64,000 bases of DNA from NCBI GenBank assembly GCA_031308135.1, contig JAHLJT010009436.1, positions 216,767,286 to 216,831,285 on the forward strand. Reading direction: 5' to 3'. The first letter of the stretch is position 1. Each line of letters begins with the position of its first letter. Below the pieces are notes generated by a model that worked only from the letters and a program-made list of their open reading frames with translations, made no database searches and was not told where the DNA came from. This DNA comes from Acheta domesticus (Eukaryota > Arthropoda > Insecta > Orthoptera > Gryllidae). This document shows positions 1 to 12,115 of the stretch, piece by piece. Both the position numbers and the translations under genes were made by a program.

Positions 1-660
1 CGTGGCCGCTCCTAAGAAGTTATCCGCCACCAACGCGCCGCGCCGCGCCGCGCCGCGCCGCGCCGCGCCGCGCCACCGCTTCCGGAGAGGGACAGACTAC
101 ACAGAAGGGCCCCCAACTTGTAGGAACGTATACAGGAATGATACATCGCCGAACCTCGCTCCAATAAGTAGCGACCTACGGGGGAGGTCAATATCCAGCG
201 GAATTAATCGCCGCCCATTTTCCCTCCGCTCGGGAGGCGCACAGGCAGAGTCAGCTAGAGCGGAGTGGGAAGGGGGTGGGGGTGGGGATAGAGGGGAAGG
301 GAGGGAGATGACGTAATCGCGCTGAGACCTCGCGCGGCCCCTTCGCCGGTAAGTTAGTCGGGCGCGGTCTGCGGCCGAGGGCCCGCCGTTTACACGCGCA
401 GGTAACTTCCCTTTGGCTTTCGCCACCGACGCCGGCGAAGTTCCAAAGGCGGCGGCGGCGGTGGAGGTGGTCCCCGCATCGACCCGGCGTCGCTAATCAC
501 GATGTGGCGCGCGTGCGGCGGGGGTGGGGTGGGGAGTGGAGCGAGGGAGCGAGGGTGCGGGCGTGGCGAAGGACCCTGCAGGGAGCGCTGGGGATGCCAA
601 CGACCGGCTCGACACGAGGCGTCGGTAGCAGTGGTCTTCATGGCTTCTATCGACAATGAA
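1..660. other. GC-rich, CpG-dense island with CCGCG pentamer run
   Basis: CpG-dense DNA with no convincing exon. Positions 34-75 are a perfect run of the pentanucleotide CCGCG. Open frames on both strands are rich in Arg, Ala, Pro and Gly, as expected from GC-biased non-coding DNA. It may be a regulatory island, but no specific promoter element is recognised. Confidence 0.6.
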
Positions 661-1731
661 CGTTGGGATGGTAAAGGGCAATTGGAAGAAAAAAAGGAGG
701 AGTATTGAAAAAAGGTGTTTTAGCTCTCCAGGAGGAATTATATGATATATAATTAAAACATTTTATTACTTTAATATCTTGATATTTTAAGAAACAACGA
801 GTAGTACAAATTCTCATTAAATTTTTTAACATAATTGACTAAATGACAAGTTAAAATAATACACTAAAAGATGCAAATACATGCTTTGACTGAATAACCT
901 CCAATTAGTTTTAGCAATCGTATTAATGATTCTAACTAGTTAAATGAACAAGAAATATGACATAATTCAGACCAAAAACGAAATGGTAACATTATGTTAA
1001 GAAAAACGTCTATTTGGAGAAGATGTTTACGACAAAGAGTAGTGATTGCTGTGGAACAAGAATACCAAGCCTAATTCACCACATTGAGCAATTACTCATT
1101 GGAAAAGTAAATACATGACACAAACATGTTTTTAAAGGAGTGCATTATGTTGAAGATACTAACAGAAAGAACAAAGACGTAAGTCCAGCAAGTTCCACTT
1201 AAGTCAATATTTCCGAGAGATTCAGGTGTTGGTCATAAAATCAATTAATTTAATTCAGGAATTTCAAGAAATGAGTAGAAGGTTTGACATAGTGTTGACA
1301 AGAGAAAAACGACCGTTCAACATGAAATGCCATAGTGTTAATTCGCTTCAAAACTTAAACAACAGGTGACACTGGAGAAAAATGTTTAACTAGAAAGCTA
1401 ACCAACAATATGAAGTAAAAGTCACTACATTTATTTTATGTTTTCTCTGAGGTAGAGAAGAAGTGCAATTGAAAAAAGTGTCACAGGAAATGCACTGGTG
1501 TAACGGTCACGCTATTTAGAGAAAATGTCATCAGGGTGAAGGACAATTCCCATGCCAGCAGAATGTTACATTTAGACATGAAGAGGAATTATTCCACGGA
1601 ATAAAACAGTATGGAGGGCGACGATGTACAGAACAAGTGAATGGCGACGTAGCTTTCTACTATTTCCCTTATCTACATGTTTGTTTTATCAAAATACAAC
1701 TTACACAGTTAATGAATTTAAATTAGAATAT
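661..1731. other. AT-rich stretch, nothing recognised
   Basis: AT-rich DNA with stops in all frames. I see no RNA gene, mobile-element end or tandem repeat. Confidence 0.5.
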
Positions 1732-1873
1732 AATTAGAGATAAATAGTTCTATTTAAATTTTAGACATTCCACTTTTTTATTTATTCTTATAATTGTTCA
1801 CGTTTACAACAATTATAAGAACAATAAAAAAAGTGGAATGTCTAAATTTAAATGGAACTGTTTATCTCTGATT
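1732..1873. mobile_element. MITE-like hairpin (about 65-bp arms)
   Basis: The two halves are near-perfect reverse complements. The left arm reads AATTAGAGATAAATAGTTC at 1732-1750 and the right arm ends in its complement at 1855-1873. Pairing continues through TAGACATTCCAC to a short loop near 1800. Mismatches in the outer arms are mostly transitions, and one T run differs in length. This is the form of a very short inverted-repeat (foldback or MITE) element. It has no coding capacity, and I could not fix a target-site duplication. Confidence 0.65.
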
Positions 1874-2350
1874 GCATAGTAAGACATTCGTTAAAAGAAA
1901 ATAATAAAGTTTAAATTATAATATAACACAAATTTCGGCTGATTGAATAGAAAGGGATTGGCCCGGAAGTGTCGGGAACGAGAGCATGAGACAACACGAA
2001 CTATGAAACGTCGTGAGGGCGATTGGGGAGCGCACGGGCCACTCGAAGACAGCGGGCGCCCGGCGGGTTCGCCCGGGGGGCTCGCGCGCGCCCGGGTCTG
2101 TTTGGGGAGCGCACGTAACTGCGTTTGACCCTGGGCAAACAGCGGGGCCGGGCACGGGCCGGACGCGCAATCAGCGCCCGCCCGCCCCGAGCGACTCTTG
2201 CCCCCGGCCCCTCCCCCCGGTGGCGGCGCATGGGCTCTCGCTCCAGACGAGCGCTTTTCATACTTCCACCTTTGCAACCGCGATCGACGCCTTACGATCA
2301 ACCACGAAGAAGAAGTGAAATTAACTGCCATCTTTTGAAGCGAGACTGAG
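1874..2350. other. GC-rich island (core about 1960-2260)
   Basis: A compact island with CCCGGG and GCGCGCG runs sits inside AT-rich DNA. All reading frames are compositional. No exon is recognised. Confidence 0.5.
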
Positions 2351-3935
2351 GCTGCTCCTGGAAGTGCAAATTTTACACACGAGCTCTTGCAATTGCGATT
2401 GACCCGTACTCAATCATTCTGTGCCCACGAGGTAAACGGTCTGAAGTTAAAATCTTAGTTTGGAGAAAACAAGGGCTCGGTTATTGAGGCAAGGCTTTTT
2501 CCTATTCTCAACGCTACTTCCCAACGCTTTTTTCTCGTTAAGGAGGTAACATTTGTAGTCGCTCGATCATTGGAACCCTTATAACGCCCTTGGTGCATCA
2601 ATAAATATTATTTAAAATGTTGTAAATATAAATGTATAAATATGCAAACCTATTACGAATGAGTACTACAGTTTTAGTTTATATCAATAATTTTCCAACA
2701 ATTAATGAAATAATTGAGTATGTCTGTACGGAAGTGCACACAAAAAAACACGAGTTGACGAATGGTCATTCCTAAAATGCTCATTTGTCTCTTACGAAAC
2801 GTAATATAGTTGATTATAAAAAACGGGTAACCCTGTTTTGAAAACACATCGTACTAATTTCCCCCTGATCATTGTTTCCTTGCCAAACAATTCACATTAT
2901 CATCCTCTCTACCAATGCTACCTCATTATGAGATTCTCGAAGAGGTGGTTTTACTACCCATAATTGCATTAAATATTTTAAATTTAGAATAATTAATGTG
3001 TATAATTGATAAATTGTATAATTAATAGTTGATTGTTATTTTAGACCAAATTTGGAATTCAATAATTTAAATACTAAGAGTGAGAATCAGTATGTACGCT
3101 CAATATTGCCGGGCACAGATAGAAATGTTAAAAATTTGAACACCGAAATCCATCCGAGTAAACTGGACCCCCCTCCAGAGAGAATCGAGCACCAATAAAA
3201 GGTTTCATAGAGTTGAATCCATTAATTTATAAAAGAAAAAACGTCACACTACCTTTGGGCTGCAGCAAGCCATCTGAAGTTTCAGTGTAATTGGTCAATG
3301 AAAAACTAAAACGTCTCAAACTGGTTGGTGTAGACTTGTAATAAAGTTCTGCGAGACGCAATAAAGGTAGCATAGGAGTAGAATTTAATCGTCATTTGAA
3401 AATAGGGAAGGTGAATATCGCTCGCAGTCAAATCCTTCCTTCAGCCGCTGGGCCACCTCGTTTGAGAAGCTACGGTGACTGATTAGGGCAACGCGGAGAC
3501 CCGGCACTGAATGATACCCCTCTGCGCGGGGGACGAATTAAAATGGAATTAGACGCTCTGATGTATTCGCACGAGATGAAACTCGTACCAACAACTCAAT
3601 TTGATCCCAGAGGCACTTAGTACTGACGACAATTAGTATAATGACCGACAAAAAAAACTTTTGACATCACAAAGTGGGCAATCTGTTCAATGTGTTGACG
3701 ACGATGGCAGTATTCTTAATATACCAACAATGTAAACAAAAATACCATGTTTTGAAGAAATAATAGTAATTCTAAGTACTATTTCATTTCTACATATATT
3801 GACATTTCTGTCATTTTGAGAGGTCCTGTACCTCCTAAGAATTTGAAGCCTTGAATTCTTTTGACATATGTTTTTGCATTTCTTATTTCTTTCCACGTTG
3901 GTTATATTCACATAATCACTAATCTAACTGAAGGA
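2351..3935. other. AT-rich stretch, nothing recognised
   Basis: Mostly AT-rich DNA with a more mixed patch at 3400-3560. No coding, RNA or repeat signal can be supported. Confidence 0.45.
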
Positions 3936-4167
3936 CTCAGTGGAACAAGGGGCTATCCCGCATTGCTATAGTACTGAGATAGTGAGGGTTCTATCTGAAT
4001 TTTTCAAAATAACTCAGTACATTTTTAAACTTTGAAACACAATACACTTGCAGGTAAGTCCATACTGGTTTTAAATAGAATATTGCACTAAAATACTATT
4101 GAAAATATAATCCAATGCTAATAACACCATTTCACAAAAATGCATGATAGCCCCTAATACTACTGAG
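3936..4167. mobile_element. Putative 232-bp inverted-repeat element
   Basis: The left end CTCAGTGGAACAAGGGGCTA (3936-3955) is an imperfect match to the reverse complement of the right end, which reads CTCAGTAGTATTAGGGGCTA (4167-4148). The similarity fades inward after roughly 30 bp. The interior is AT-rich and non-coding. This fits a small non-autonomous DNA transposon, but no target duplication was identified and the ends are diverged. Confidence 0.45.
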
Positions 4168-5754
4168 CCCTACAATTGTTAATGTCCATGTCTTCAATTT
4201 GAGCTCAAGACATCCACGGTATTTAAAATGCAAACGCAACATATAGAAACGCATTCTAAATTTGACACTTCAAAAACAGAACATGAACAGGCGCCAATCG
4301 AAAGAATTCATCATACGTCTAATCACATTTTTTTTATATTTTACAAAAATTTATTTTCATAACGTTCCAATTTTTATTATTTAAACAGGTTGGAATGGCC
4401 TCAAAGAAATTCAACAGTCTTCATCTTAAACTCTCACAATCTGCTCCGAAGCAACGTCTCTCCTTTACTCAGATGAACACTCAAACCTCTACCCTTTTCA
4501 TCAATCGGCAAAAGACCGAGAACACACCAGGTGGCATATTGCACCGCAATGCCGCATCTCGCAGGGAGTGAAATTTACCTCGCGTAAACAAACCGCTCTT
4601 CTCTTACGAAACGCGAATCCAGCGGGCGCCCTTCGGGGGGCGCGAAGTGTCTCCGGCCGCTCGCAAAGGCACTCGCATATACGACTGCTACAAGCGTAAC
4701 GTGAGCGACTCCAAGCGGCATTCGCTGCCGCAGAAGGCAGCCGTCAAAGCCGCGCCGCCGCCGCTCACGACGCCCCCGCACGCGCCGCGACGCCCGCGAT
4801 GTGCCGTCGCCTGCATGCAAGCGGCGGGGGTGGCGGGGGCGGCGGCACGGCTGCGCTCGCAGAAGCCAAAAAGGCCTCGCGCAAGCGCATGCTAATATAT
4901 ACGGCACTGGGAGAGCCGCACGGAATAAACACAGCCCGCCACTCCGCGGGCTCGCCGGTCTCCGCCCCCCCCGCCGCCGCCACCCCCGCGCTCCGCCGTC
5001 GTCACGGCCTTCATGCAGCCCGCGCAGCAGCAGCGGCGGCGGCGTTCGCGTTCCCAATAAAATATTCGCCGAGCCGTTTGGGAATACAGCGAAACTCTCC
5101 TCCAAATTGTGTACCGTATACTTTCGGAAACGAGCTTATTCAAATACGCCATCAAATTTTTCGCTAAAAGCCTTTCCCCGGTTCTGGCCGCAGGGAGAAC
5201 GGCGGGGAAAGCACGCGGGGGAAGAGAGAGAGACGGAAAAAGAGAGATGGCGGGAGAGTTCAGAGTGGAAAGAGGGGGGGGGACGGGAAGGGGTAAGGAA
5301 AAGCTGGCGCATGGCAGTCCCTTCAGGAGTCTCGGCAGGCGATGTTTGAATTTTAAATGCACTCATTTGATGGAACGGGGTGCGCGCGGCGGCAGGCGGG
5401 AGCTGCGTGGAGATGGTGAGAGCAACTGTCGTAGAAATGTGGCCATGTGCCGGTCATGGAGGCCGAAGCTTGTGAAACTGCGACGTGTCGGTACCGAGGA
5501 AAGACACATATCTCTTCTCGGTGGTGCCAGATTATTGTAGTAGAAGTGGTGATGATCGGGAATGAGGCTGCAGTGTTAAATGGGTGAAAGGAATTACCAG
5601 AGAAGACGGCGGAGGATGTTGAACTGTAGACAGACTGACAGAAAACATCGCTGAAGAGGTTAGCAGGGGATCGCCGTGCTGAAGAATTGCAAGAGAGGAA
5701 AGTGGCAGACTGTGGCGTGGGGAGTGAGGAAACGCGGCGGACGACGAATGCGGC
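4168..5754. other. AT-rich DNA, GC island (4600-5060), then purine-rich DNA
   Basis: The AT-rich start leads into a CpG-dense island at 4600-5060 with GCC/GGC-rich tracts. A GA-rich segment follows at about 5200-5340. Overlapping frames on both strands translate as Ala, Arg, Pro or Gly runs and are rejected as genes. Confidence 0.5.
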
Positions 5755-6226
5755 GGGAGACGAGGGTGACGGGAGACGAGGGTGACGGGAGACGAGGGTG
5801 ACGGGAGACGAGGGTGACGGGAGACGAGGGTGACGGGAGACGAGGGTGACGGGAGACGAGGGTGACGGGAGACGAGGGTGACGGGAGACGAGGGTGACGG
5901 GAGACGAGGGTGACGGGAGACGAGGGTGACGGGAGACGAGGGTGACGGGAGACGAGGGTGACGGGAGGCGAGGGTGACGGGAGACGAAGGTGACGGGAGA
6001 TGAGAGCTGCGGGAGACGAGGGCTGCGGGAGACGAGGGTGACGGGAGATGAGAGCTGCGGGAGACGAGGGCTGCGGGAGACGAGGGTGACGGGAGATGAG
6101 AGCTGCGGGAGACGAGGGCTGCGGGAGACGAGGGTGACGGGAGACGAGGGCGGCGGAAGACGAGGGTGGTGGGAGACGAGGGCGGCGGGAGATGTGGATG
6201 ATGGAAGACGAGGCCGATGGGAGACG
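5755..6226 (+). repeat. 16-bp minisatellite with a 48-bp higher-order variant
   Basis: The unit GGGAGACGAGGGTGAC is repeated head to tail, almost without change, from about 5755 to 5996. The array then changes to a 48-bp triplet of units in which GATGAGAGCTGC and GACGAGGGCTGC variants alternate with the basic unit, repeated about three times. It ends in diverged GGCGG and GGTGG units. The apparent protein at 5990-6358 (MTGDESCGRRGLRETRV repeats) is only a translation of this array. Confidence 0.95.
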
Positions 6227-6740
6227 AAGACTATGAACAGGGGAGTGCGGGGGCGGGGGGAGAGAGTACGGCAGGGCAGTGTGCGGTGGTTAGAGTACGC
6301 GCGGAATCAGAGGGCGGCGAGGGTTGAAGACGGAAGGAGGTGGCAGCACAGCACGTAGGGGAGGGATGATGGCAGCAGTGGGTGGAAGTGGTAGCAGCAG
6401 CCGGCAAGGAGGGGGATATAGTAGCAGCGACGGAGGAGGCGGTGACAGCGACAGCGGCTGAGGGTGCTGCTTGCTATGCCCAGCTCGCTCGCCCCGTCTC
6501 CAGCCGCCTCCGTGCATAATGCCGCGATTTGCTAATGACCCCGCCCGGCGCCCCTCCCTGACCCGGCCCCTCCCCGCTCCCCGAAGTCACGCTCCGCCGC
6601 GCTACTTTGCTCAGAGCCGAGTTCCAATGCCAATCGCCCGCGCCGCAAACGGTATTTCAAGAAATCCGCAACCGAAGGCATTCCCCAGCCGACTTCGTTT
6701 GGGCGCGATCGAAGCCCATTTCGATTAGCTTCCCTAACAC
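6227..6740. other. GC-rich island, possible cis-regulatory DNA
   Basis: The array is followed by GC-rich DNA, then from 6470 by complex, single-copy-looking sequence with TAATGA and GATTAG cores among CpG-rich stretches. That texture is typical of insect regulatory DNA, but this is only an impression from composition. The 20-mer GCGGCTGAGGGTGCTGCTTG at 6454-6473 recurs exactly at 7087-7106. Confidence 0.35.
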
Positions 6741-8129
6741 CAGTTTTAACGTAGGAAGGCGAATTTTAAATGGTGGGAAGAGAAAATATTATACTTGACG
6801 GTACGCTAGTTTGTAAACCTTCATAAATGAAGCTCATAAAACGTTTTCGTTATTTTCTCAATAAAAGGTGCTTCTACTGAACATAAAAGGTGCATCTACG
6901 AATGTTAAAACTGAAGTAAAATAAGTATTTTCTCAACTGTGAAAAAAGTAACTTTGTACTAGCTTTCTCTGTAACTGTCGTGGGGGGAATAAAACGATAC
7001 CAGAGGAAAGGGACGTACGCTCCGAAGTCCTTGCGGTACATTATACATTGTAATTGTGTAAAGATGTTAAAGAAATACAATTTGCCGCGGCTGAGGGTGC
7101 TGCTTGTAGAGCGTAACATTTTAGAAAGCGTAATATTGTGGTTATAGAGTGTAATATTACCTTTACATACCATAACATAGTTATTATTATAGTAGTTAAT
7201 GAAATTTTCAGTCAAGTTTACAATGACTTACAATTTTTGTCAATTTTACAAAGTACGTTCAACATAAAATCCGAGGAAATAAACGTCTCTACCGCAAATA
7301 TCATTTTATGTTAAACAGATAAATTCATTATCATCATACTCGCTCAACTTCGTGTTCAATCGTTCATCATAATATCGATTCAAAGATTAAGTACTCACAT
7401 GGTTCATTGTGGTTAAACTAAATGTGCAGGTTTAACACAAAACCTTTTTAACGATTCTACTCCATCAACAACACGCTTTCTGTATCCGTACCGGTTCAGA
7501 TACATCAATTTTACAATAACATCACGGCATAGAGCAATATTTTCTGGTAAATTTCACACAATCTGCAATACAGTACATACCCTCTAAACAGAGGGCTGTT
7601 CAGTGTAATATTAAGCCGCAATAATCAGGGATGACAACAGGATTCCACATCGCCACAAATAGATTTATGAAACGAAAGTTCTATTGCATTGCAGTTTTAC
7701 GAGGCAAAAAACAAAGTTAACTTTCTCATTTTGCAGGACAATTATGGATTTGCTCTAAATGTTATTAGTTAGTTGCCAGTGAAATAAAAATAATACACAC
7801 AAAATTATCCGAGTACAACAATTTTTCATCAGAAATTATATTATGTTGCCAAACATTTTTGCATTTGTGAAATATCGAAATAATAATTTCATTACAATTA
7901 TTATACGTCAAACGAATATGCAAGAATCAAAAAATAAGGGGGATAATGGCAATGGCAATACCAATAGTTAAGAAGAAGAAACCATTGTTTTAGGAAAAAT
8001 ATCAGATGGGCCAGTTAATAAAAACAGGCAATTACCCAGTCGATAACAACAATGAAAATGGTACATATCAAATCAATAGTACAAAGAAATAATAGTTCTG
8101 AAAAGGTAGGTAACCCGATTGAGTTTAAA
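6741..8129. other. AT-rich stretch
   Basis: AT-rich DNA with no recognised gene. The only repeat noted is the second copy of the 20-mer GCGGCTGAGGGTGCTGCTTG at 7087-7106. Confidence 0.45.
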
Positions 8130-8185
8130 CATGGTTATAAGTGGCCTGTCATGGTCGCTAATAGTCATGGTCGTTTATAACCATG
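8130..8185. repeat. Short hairpin
   Basis: CATGGTTATAA at 8130-8140 pairs perfectly with TTATAACCATG at 8175-8185. The loop contains two copies of TCATGGTCG. It may be a foldback remnant. Confidence 0.5.
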
Positions 8186-8218
8186 GCAGTTGAAAAGCCA
8201 CCTTAAATTTTTTTTTTA

Positions 8219-8330
8219 ATCTAACAGAAAATTAATGAACACACCAATTCTCACCATGAGAAAAATTCCCAATAATTTGTTCCCTTAAAAACAAATTAAA
8301 GGAACCACACTACCGAATTTTCTGTTAGAT
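8219..8330. mobile_element. 112-bp MITE-like element with perfect 15-bp inverted ends
   Basis: ATCTAACAGAAAATT at 8219-8233 is the exact reverse complement of 8316-8330. The AT-rich interior of about 80 bp is non-coding. A poly-T tract precedes the left end and no clear target duplication is visible. Size and structure fit a MITE. Confidence 0.6.
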
Positions 8331-8860
8331 CCCCAAACGATCCGCTAGGATAAACCATAATTGAGAGCCAAACAATCAACTAACTGCCTGGGGCGTCGCA
8401 AAGCCAGCCAGCGCTTTTGAGCGACTTCCGTCCGCGGACGGCAATCCCAGACGAAGATTAGCGAATTAGCCAACCGGTTCTGGAGGAGCCGCTGCCGCTG
8501 CTGGATGCGGCCCGGCCCCGCCTGGCCTCCGCGCGACCCGCCGCGCCGCGCCGCGCCGCGCCGCGGGACGTGTTCTGGAAATTAAAACGTGTATCTACTC
8601 CGTTTAATTTGCTTAAGAGGAATGACTTCATTGAGACACTCGTCCTCGTTAGTTCCGACGGATCAGAAGCCGGAGTTGGAACGCATCCAGTGCCGGACGC
8701 CACTTAACTTTATCTGGAAGCGGAGAGCGGTTTCAGAGCGGTTATGGGAGAGAGCGCCGGCAGCCTCGTGCAACGCCCGTAGAACAGAAGGGGATGCGGG
8801 AATTGCGATTGGGTCCTGCGCTGCAAGCGGTTCAATGGCGCTTCCTTTGACGTTTGTGTA
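8331..8860. other. GC island with CCGCG pentamer run
   Basis: A CpG-dense island centred on 8400-8580 contains a CCGCG run at about 8538-8566. The flanking 8600-8860 is mixed in composition. No exon is recognised. Confidence 0.5.
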
Positions 8861-9600
8861 GAAGAGGATATGAATAGTGTGGATGAAAACAGGGCAGTGA
8901 ATGAAGGCGTGGAAAGTAATGAGGAGTACAAGTACGTATATAAATATCATGAGAAGAAATCATACAACAGGTACGGAACTGAGCCGAGAAGTAGTTTAAC
9001 AGAGAGAGACGTAAACTTGGATGAAAAGTGAAAATTAAGAAATGAAAAAAAGCAGAATGGAATAGAAGAAGGATTTTGAGTAAAGGAGCAAATTAATAAA
9101 TAGAGATGGGATAATGAATGAGGAAGAGAAAAATAATGCAGTAGAGAAGTACAATTCAGAAGATGAATAGAAAAATAAAATAAATGGAGATGAATGAAAA
9201 TTATGGAGAGAAGAAAACTGCTGTGTGCTTTTTCATTCAGATTCAATCAGTTTACAAAACAATCATTCTTCGGTGATACTATAAAGAGGGACAAAATGCA
9301 ATAGACCTAAATTGAGTAGGTAAACGAAGATGTAAAATAAACAAAATACATGATTTCAAAAATGAATTAAGAGTTCGAAAGTCGGAATTTTCTGTACCCT
9401 ACTCCCCCTAGTTAGGGTGGCATCTCCAAGTAATAAAGGAAAACCATAAACAAAACAGCTGCCAAGGTTATTTCCTCGCAGGCGACTGGATTTAGAATAA
9501 TGAAGAGGACGGGTGCTTGCGCTTTAGGAGGGACCATTAGAGACCCTAATACCCCACCATTGCACTCCCAAACGTTTTGGAGAGGGTCACGCGAGTTAAA
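8861..9600. other. Purine/AT-rich stretch
   Basis: The plus strand is rich in A and G, especially 8990-9220. No coding or RNA feature is supported. Confidence 0.4.
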
Positions 9601-10500
9601 GGCCAACCCTGATCTGATTGTTACCTAAACAGCCGGTCGCCCTAGGAGGGGGGCATCTACTACCGCCGGCGCTTCAGCACAATGGCGCACCCGACACACC
9701 AACCCCCTTGAAATGCAAAGTGATTTTTTGCACGCGGCCCGACGAAGTCCCCCAGCAAAGACGAACCTTCCCAAATATTCGACCCCTTCTATCTCGCCGC
9801 TCTTCAACAACTCTGCTTTCAAAACCATCCTTCCAAAGTCGTTCGGATTTTACGGCTGATACAGAAAGAACGAAAAAAAATGCATACACGCTGGCGCCCG
9901 CGCTCCGCGAAACGAACGGTGACCCGCCGAAATTTACGACCATCCCCTAGGGCGCGCAAATTTACACACAACTAATGAAGCCCCTTTTTGGCAAGTCAGC
10001 GAGGGTGCAGGTCAGGCACTGGCCAAGAGCTTTATAACTACAGTGAGTACTTATTTCTTTTTCTTTCTTTTTTTTTTTCCTCTTCTCTCGACGCAGTCCG
10101 TCGGTCGGAAGCTCGCGCCGAACGTTTTATAGCTTCGAGCAGCAAAAACCGCCCGCGTTTTTCGCTGCTTCGACGATTTTCCACTTATTGCTCCATCGAT
10201 CGAGCGGCGGGCGCCCTGAAAAGATATGGGCGAAAGGAAGGTAATTGGCAAACCGCATAACCCGAACCGACTGCTCCCATTAACCGCGGGCCGGTGGCTG
10301 CTAAGGCTGCCCGTGCCCCCGCGATGTGTCGCAGCCGATCGAACGGTGCGGTTGACGGTGGAATTTTCGCGACCGAAACGGGCAAAAATTCGTTTTCGTT
10401 TCGTGGTCGTAGCCCGTCATTTACATGTCAATCTAAATCAATAGACAACGCATCGAAATTTGTACCTTTTCATCGCCGTTCCTCTTCGACGCCAAACGTT
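9601..10500. promoter_or_regulatory. Possible regulatory DNA (single-copy-looking, mixed GC)
   Basis: A complex, non-repetitive stretch mixes CpG-rich segments with AT-rich homeodomain-type cores such as CTAATGAAG (near 9974) and GGTAATTGGC (near 10241). No exon with plausible splice sites is recognised. The regulatory call is inference from texture only. Confidence 0.2.
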
Positions 10501-11038
10501 TTCTTCTTTGAGAAATGGGCAAACGTTTTGAGGATTACTTTTCATCTATTCGTTCTATTATATCTAGATAACAAGGTGTTTAATCTTTTAATAATTTGGA
10601 TGGATACCTAGGCCGATTTTATTTCTGTATGATCACGGAGGAAAAATAATTAATTGTTCCAATGTTTTTCTAAAATATGTTTTTCAGTGATTTTTAAAAA
10701 TTAATTCAGAAGAATATCATACGCAAATTATATTTTGTTAACGGTATGGTAAAATTCAATTAGAACATTTCAATTCCATATATTTTCTTACAAATTTTTG
10801 TTCGCGTAATTTAGTCATTTTTACATTTCTTAACATCATTATTAATGATATTCCATGGTTACTATCCAGTGAAAGAAATTCAATTCACCTGCAAAAATAA
10901 AAGTTCACTTTAATTGGTGCACTACGTCGTTCCACGGTTTACCTAGATCACAGATCATTAATCTTTGGATTGGAAACAAAAGTTCTCTCTGTGGACGTTT
11001 CACAGAGGCTGAACCTTCGCCCGTTAGCTGCCATAACC
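10501..11038. other. AT-rich stretch, nothing recognised
   Basis: AT-rich DNA without an identifiable feature. A small hairpin formed by CTCTGTG and CACAGAG lies near 10986-11006. Confidence 0.4.
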
Positions 11039-11744
11039 AGCGTTGCCAAGTCGGCGGGATTCCCGCTAAATATAGCGGTTTTTCGAAGCGGGCAGCGGGA
11101 AAAACAGCGGATTTTATTGACAGTCGCGGAGTATCAGCGGATTTATAAATTGAAGATTTTATGCTTGATAAATTAAAAAAAAATTAAAACTGAAGAAGCT
11201 ATTTATTTTCGAAAGCAATTTTCCTTTTTAATTCTATAGGTGTTTATTTTTTGTTTGAAGTTATATTCTTAGCTTTCATGCTGTAACAATGTAACAAAAA
11301 TCTGTTTATGTTATGTCGGGCTCCTGGCGACCAAGTAAAGTTTCATGTGGATTGAAATTTGATTCTTCAAAACAAAGCGGACACTGAACAAAATTATTGT
11401 TATCATAATTGAGTTTATACTTGTATATCAGCTATTATACCAGAATATTTGTATTAGTGACTCCAACTTTTATTCAGTTTATGCTACATTTGTACAAATT
11501 TAAAGTAAATTAATAAAATTGAATAAAATGTTACATAAAAAAATATTTTTGAGTTATTTCCCTATTTGATATTAAAAGTTTTGTTGTAATGTTCTTTATG
11601 CCCATTATTATTCGCGGTTCTTTAGCGGAAAATTGTTTGAATTTCGCGGGATTTTGACGGGAATTTTTAAACGACATCTAGCGGGTTTTTAGCGGGAAAT
11701 GGAATCAGTGTGGCGGGTCTTGATCGTCCGCACCTGGCAACACT
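11039..11744. mobile_element. Putative 0.7-kb non-autonomous DNA element
   Basis: The left end AGCGTTGCCAAGT (11039-11051) is matched by AGTGTTGCCAGGT on the opposite strand (11744-11732), 11 of 13 identical. Next to both ends lie clusters of AGCGG and GCGGG motifs (11053-11100 and 11612-11720) that are absent from the AT-rich centre. Paired ends with mirrored subterminal motifs suggest a DNA transposon derivative. It has no transposase frame and no target duplication could be assigned. Confidence 0.45.
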
Positions 11745-11829
11745 AGCCACAACTACCGCTGTCACCGCCTCTGCTCTCGGTTTCACCATCAGGATCATCA
11801 TCGCTCCCGTTCACGCTGCTGCTGATGCC

Positions 11830-12100
11830 TCCGCCTCCGTCGTCACCCCCTCCTCTCCTCCTCCGCCTTCGCTTCCTCCTCCATCGCCTCCGCCTTCGCC
11901 ACCTCCTCCTCCGCCTTCGCCACCTCCTCCTCCGCCTCCTTCTCTTCCGCCTCCGCCACCTCCTCCGCCTCCGCTTTCACCACCTCCTCCGCCTCCTCCT
12001 TCGCCTTCACTTCCTTTGCCTCCGCCCTCACCTCTTCCCCCGCCTTCATTTCCGCCTCCTCCTCCTTCGCCTTCGCCTCCTCCTTCGCCTCGCCCCTGCC
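11830..12100 (+). repeat. Pyrimidine-rich CCTCCGCCT trinucleotide tract
   Basis: About 270 bp of nearly uninterrupted C and T built from CCT, CCG and TTC triplets. It translates as Pro/Ser repeats on one strand and Glu/Ala/Lys repeats on the other, so the open frames spanning it are compositional. The tract lies just to the right of the 11744 element end. Confidence 0.85.
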
Positions 12101-12115
12101 CAGCCGCGCAACGTT

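Noticed and set aside
5990..6358. 122-residue repeat protein
   Set aside because: Translation of the 48-bp higher-order minisatellite.
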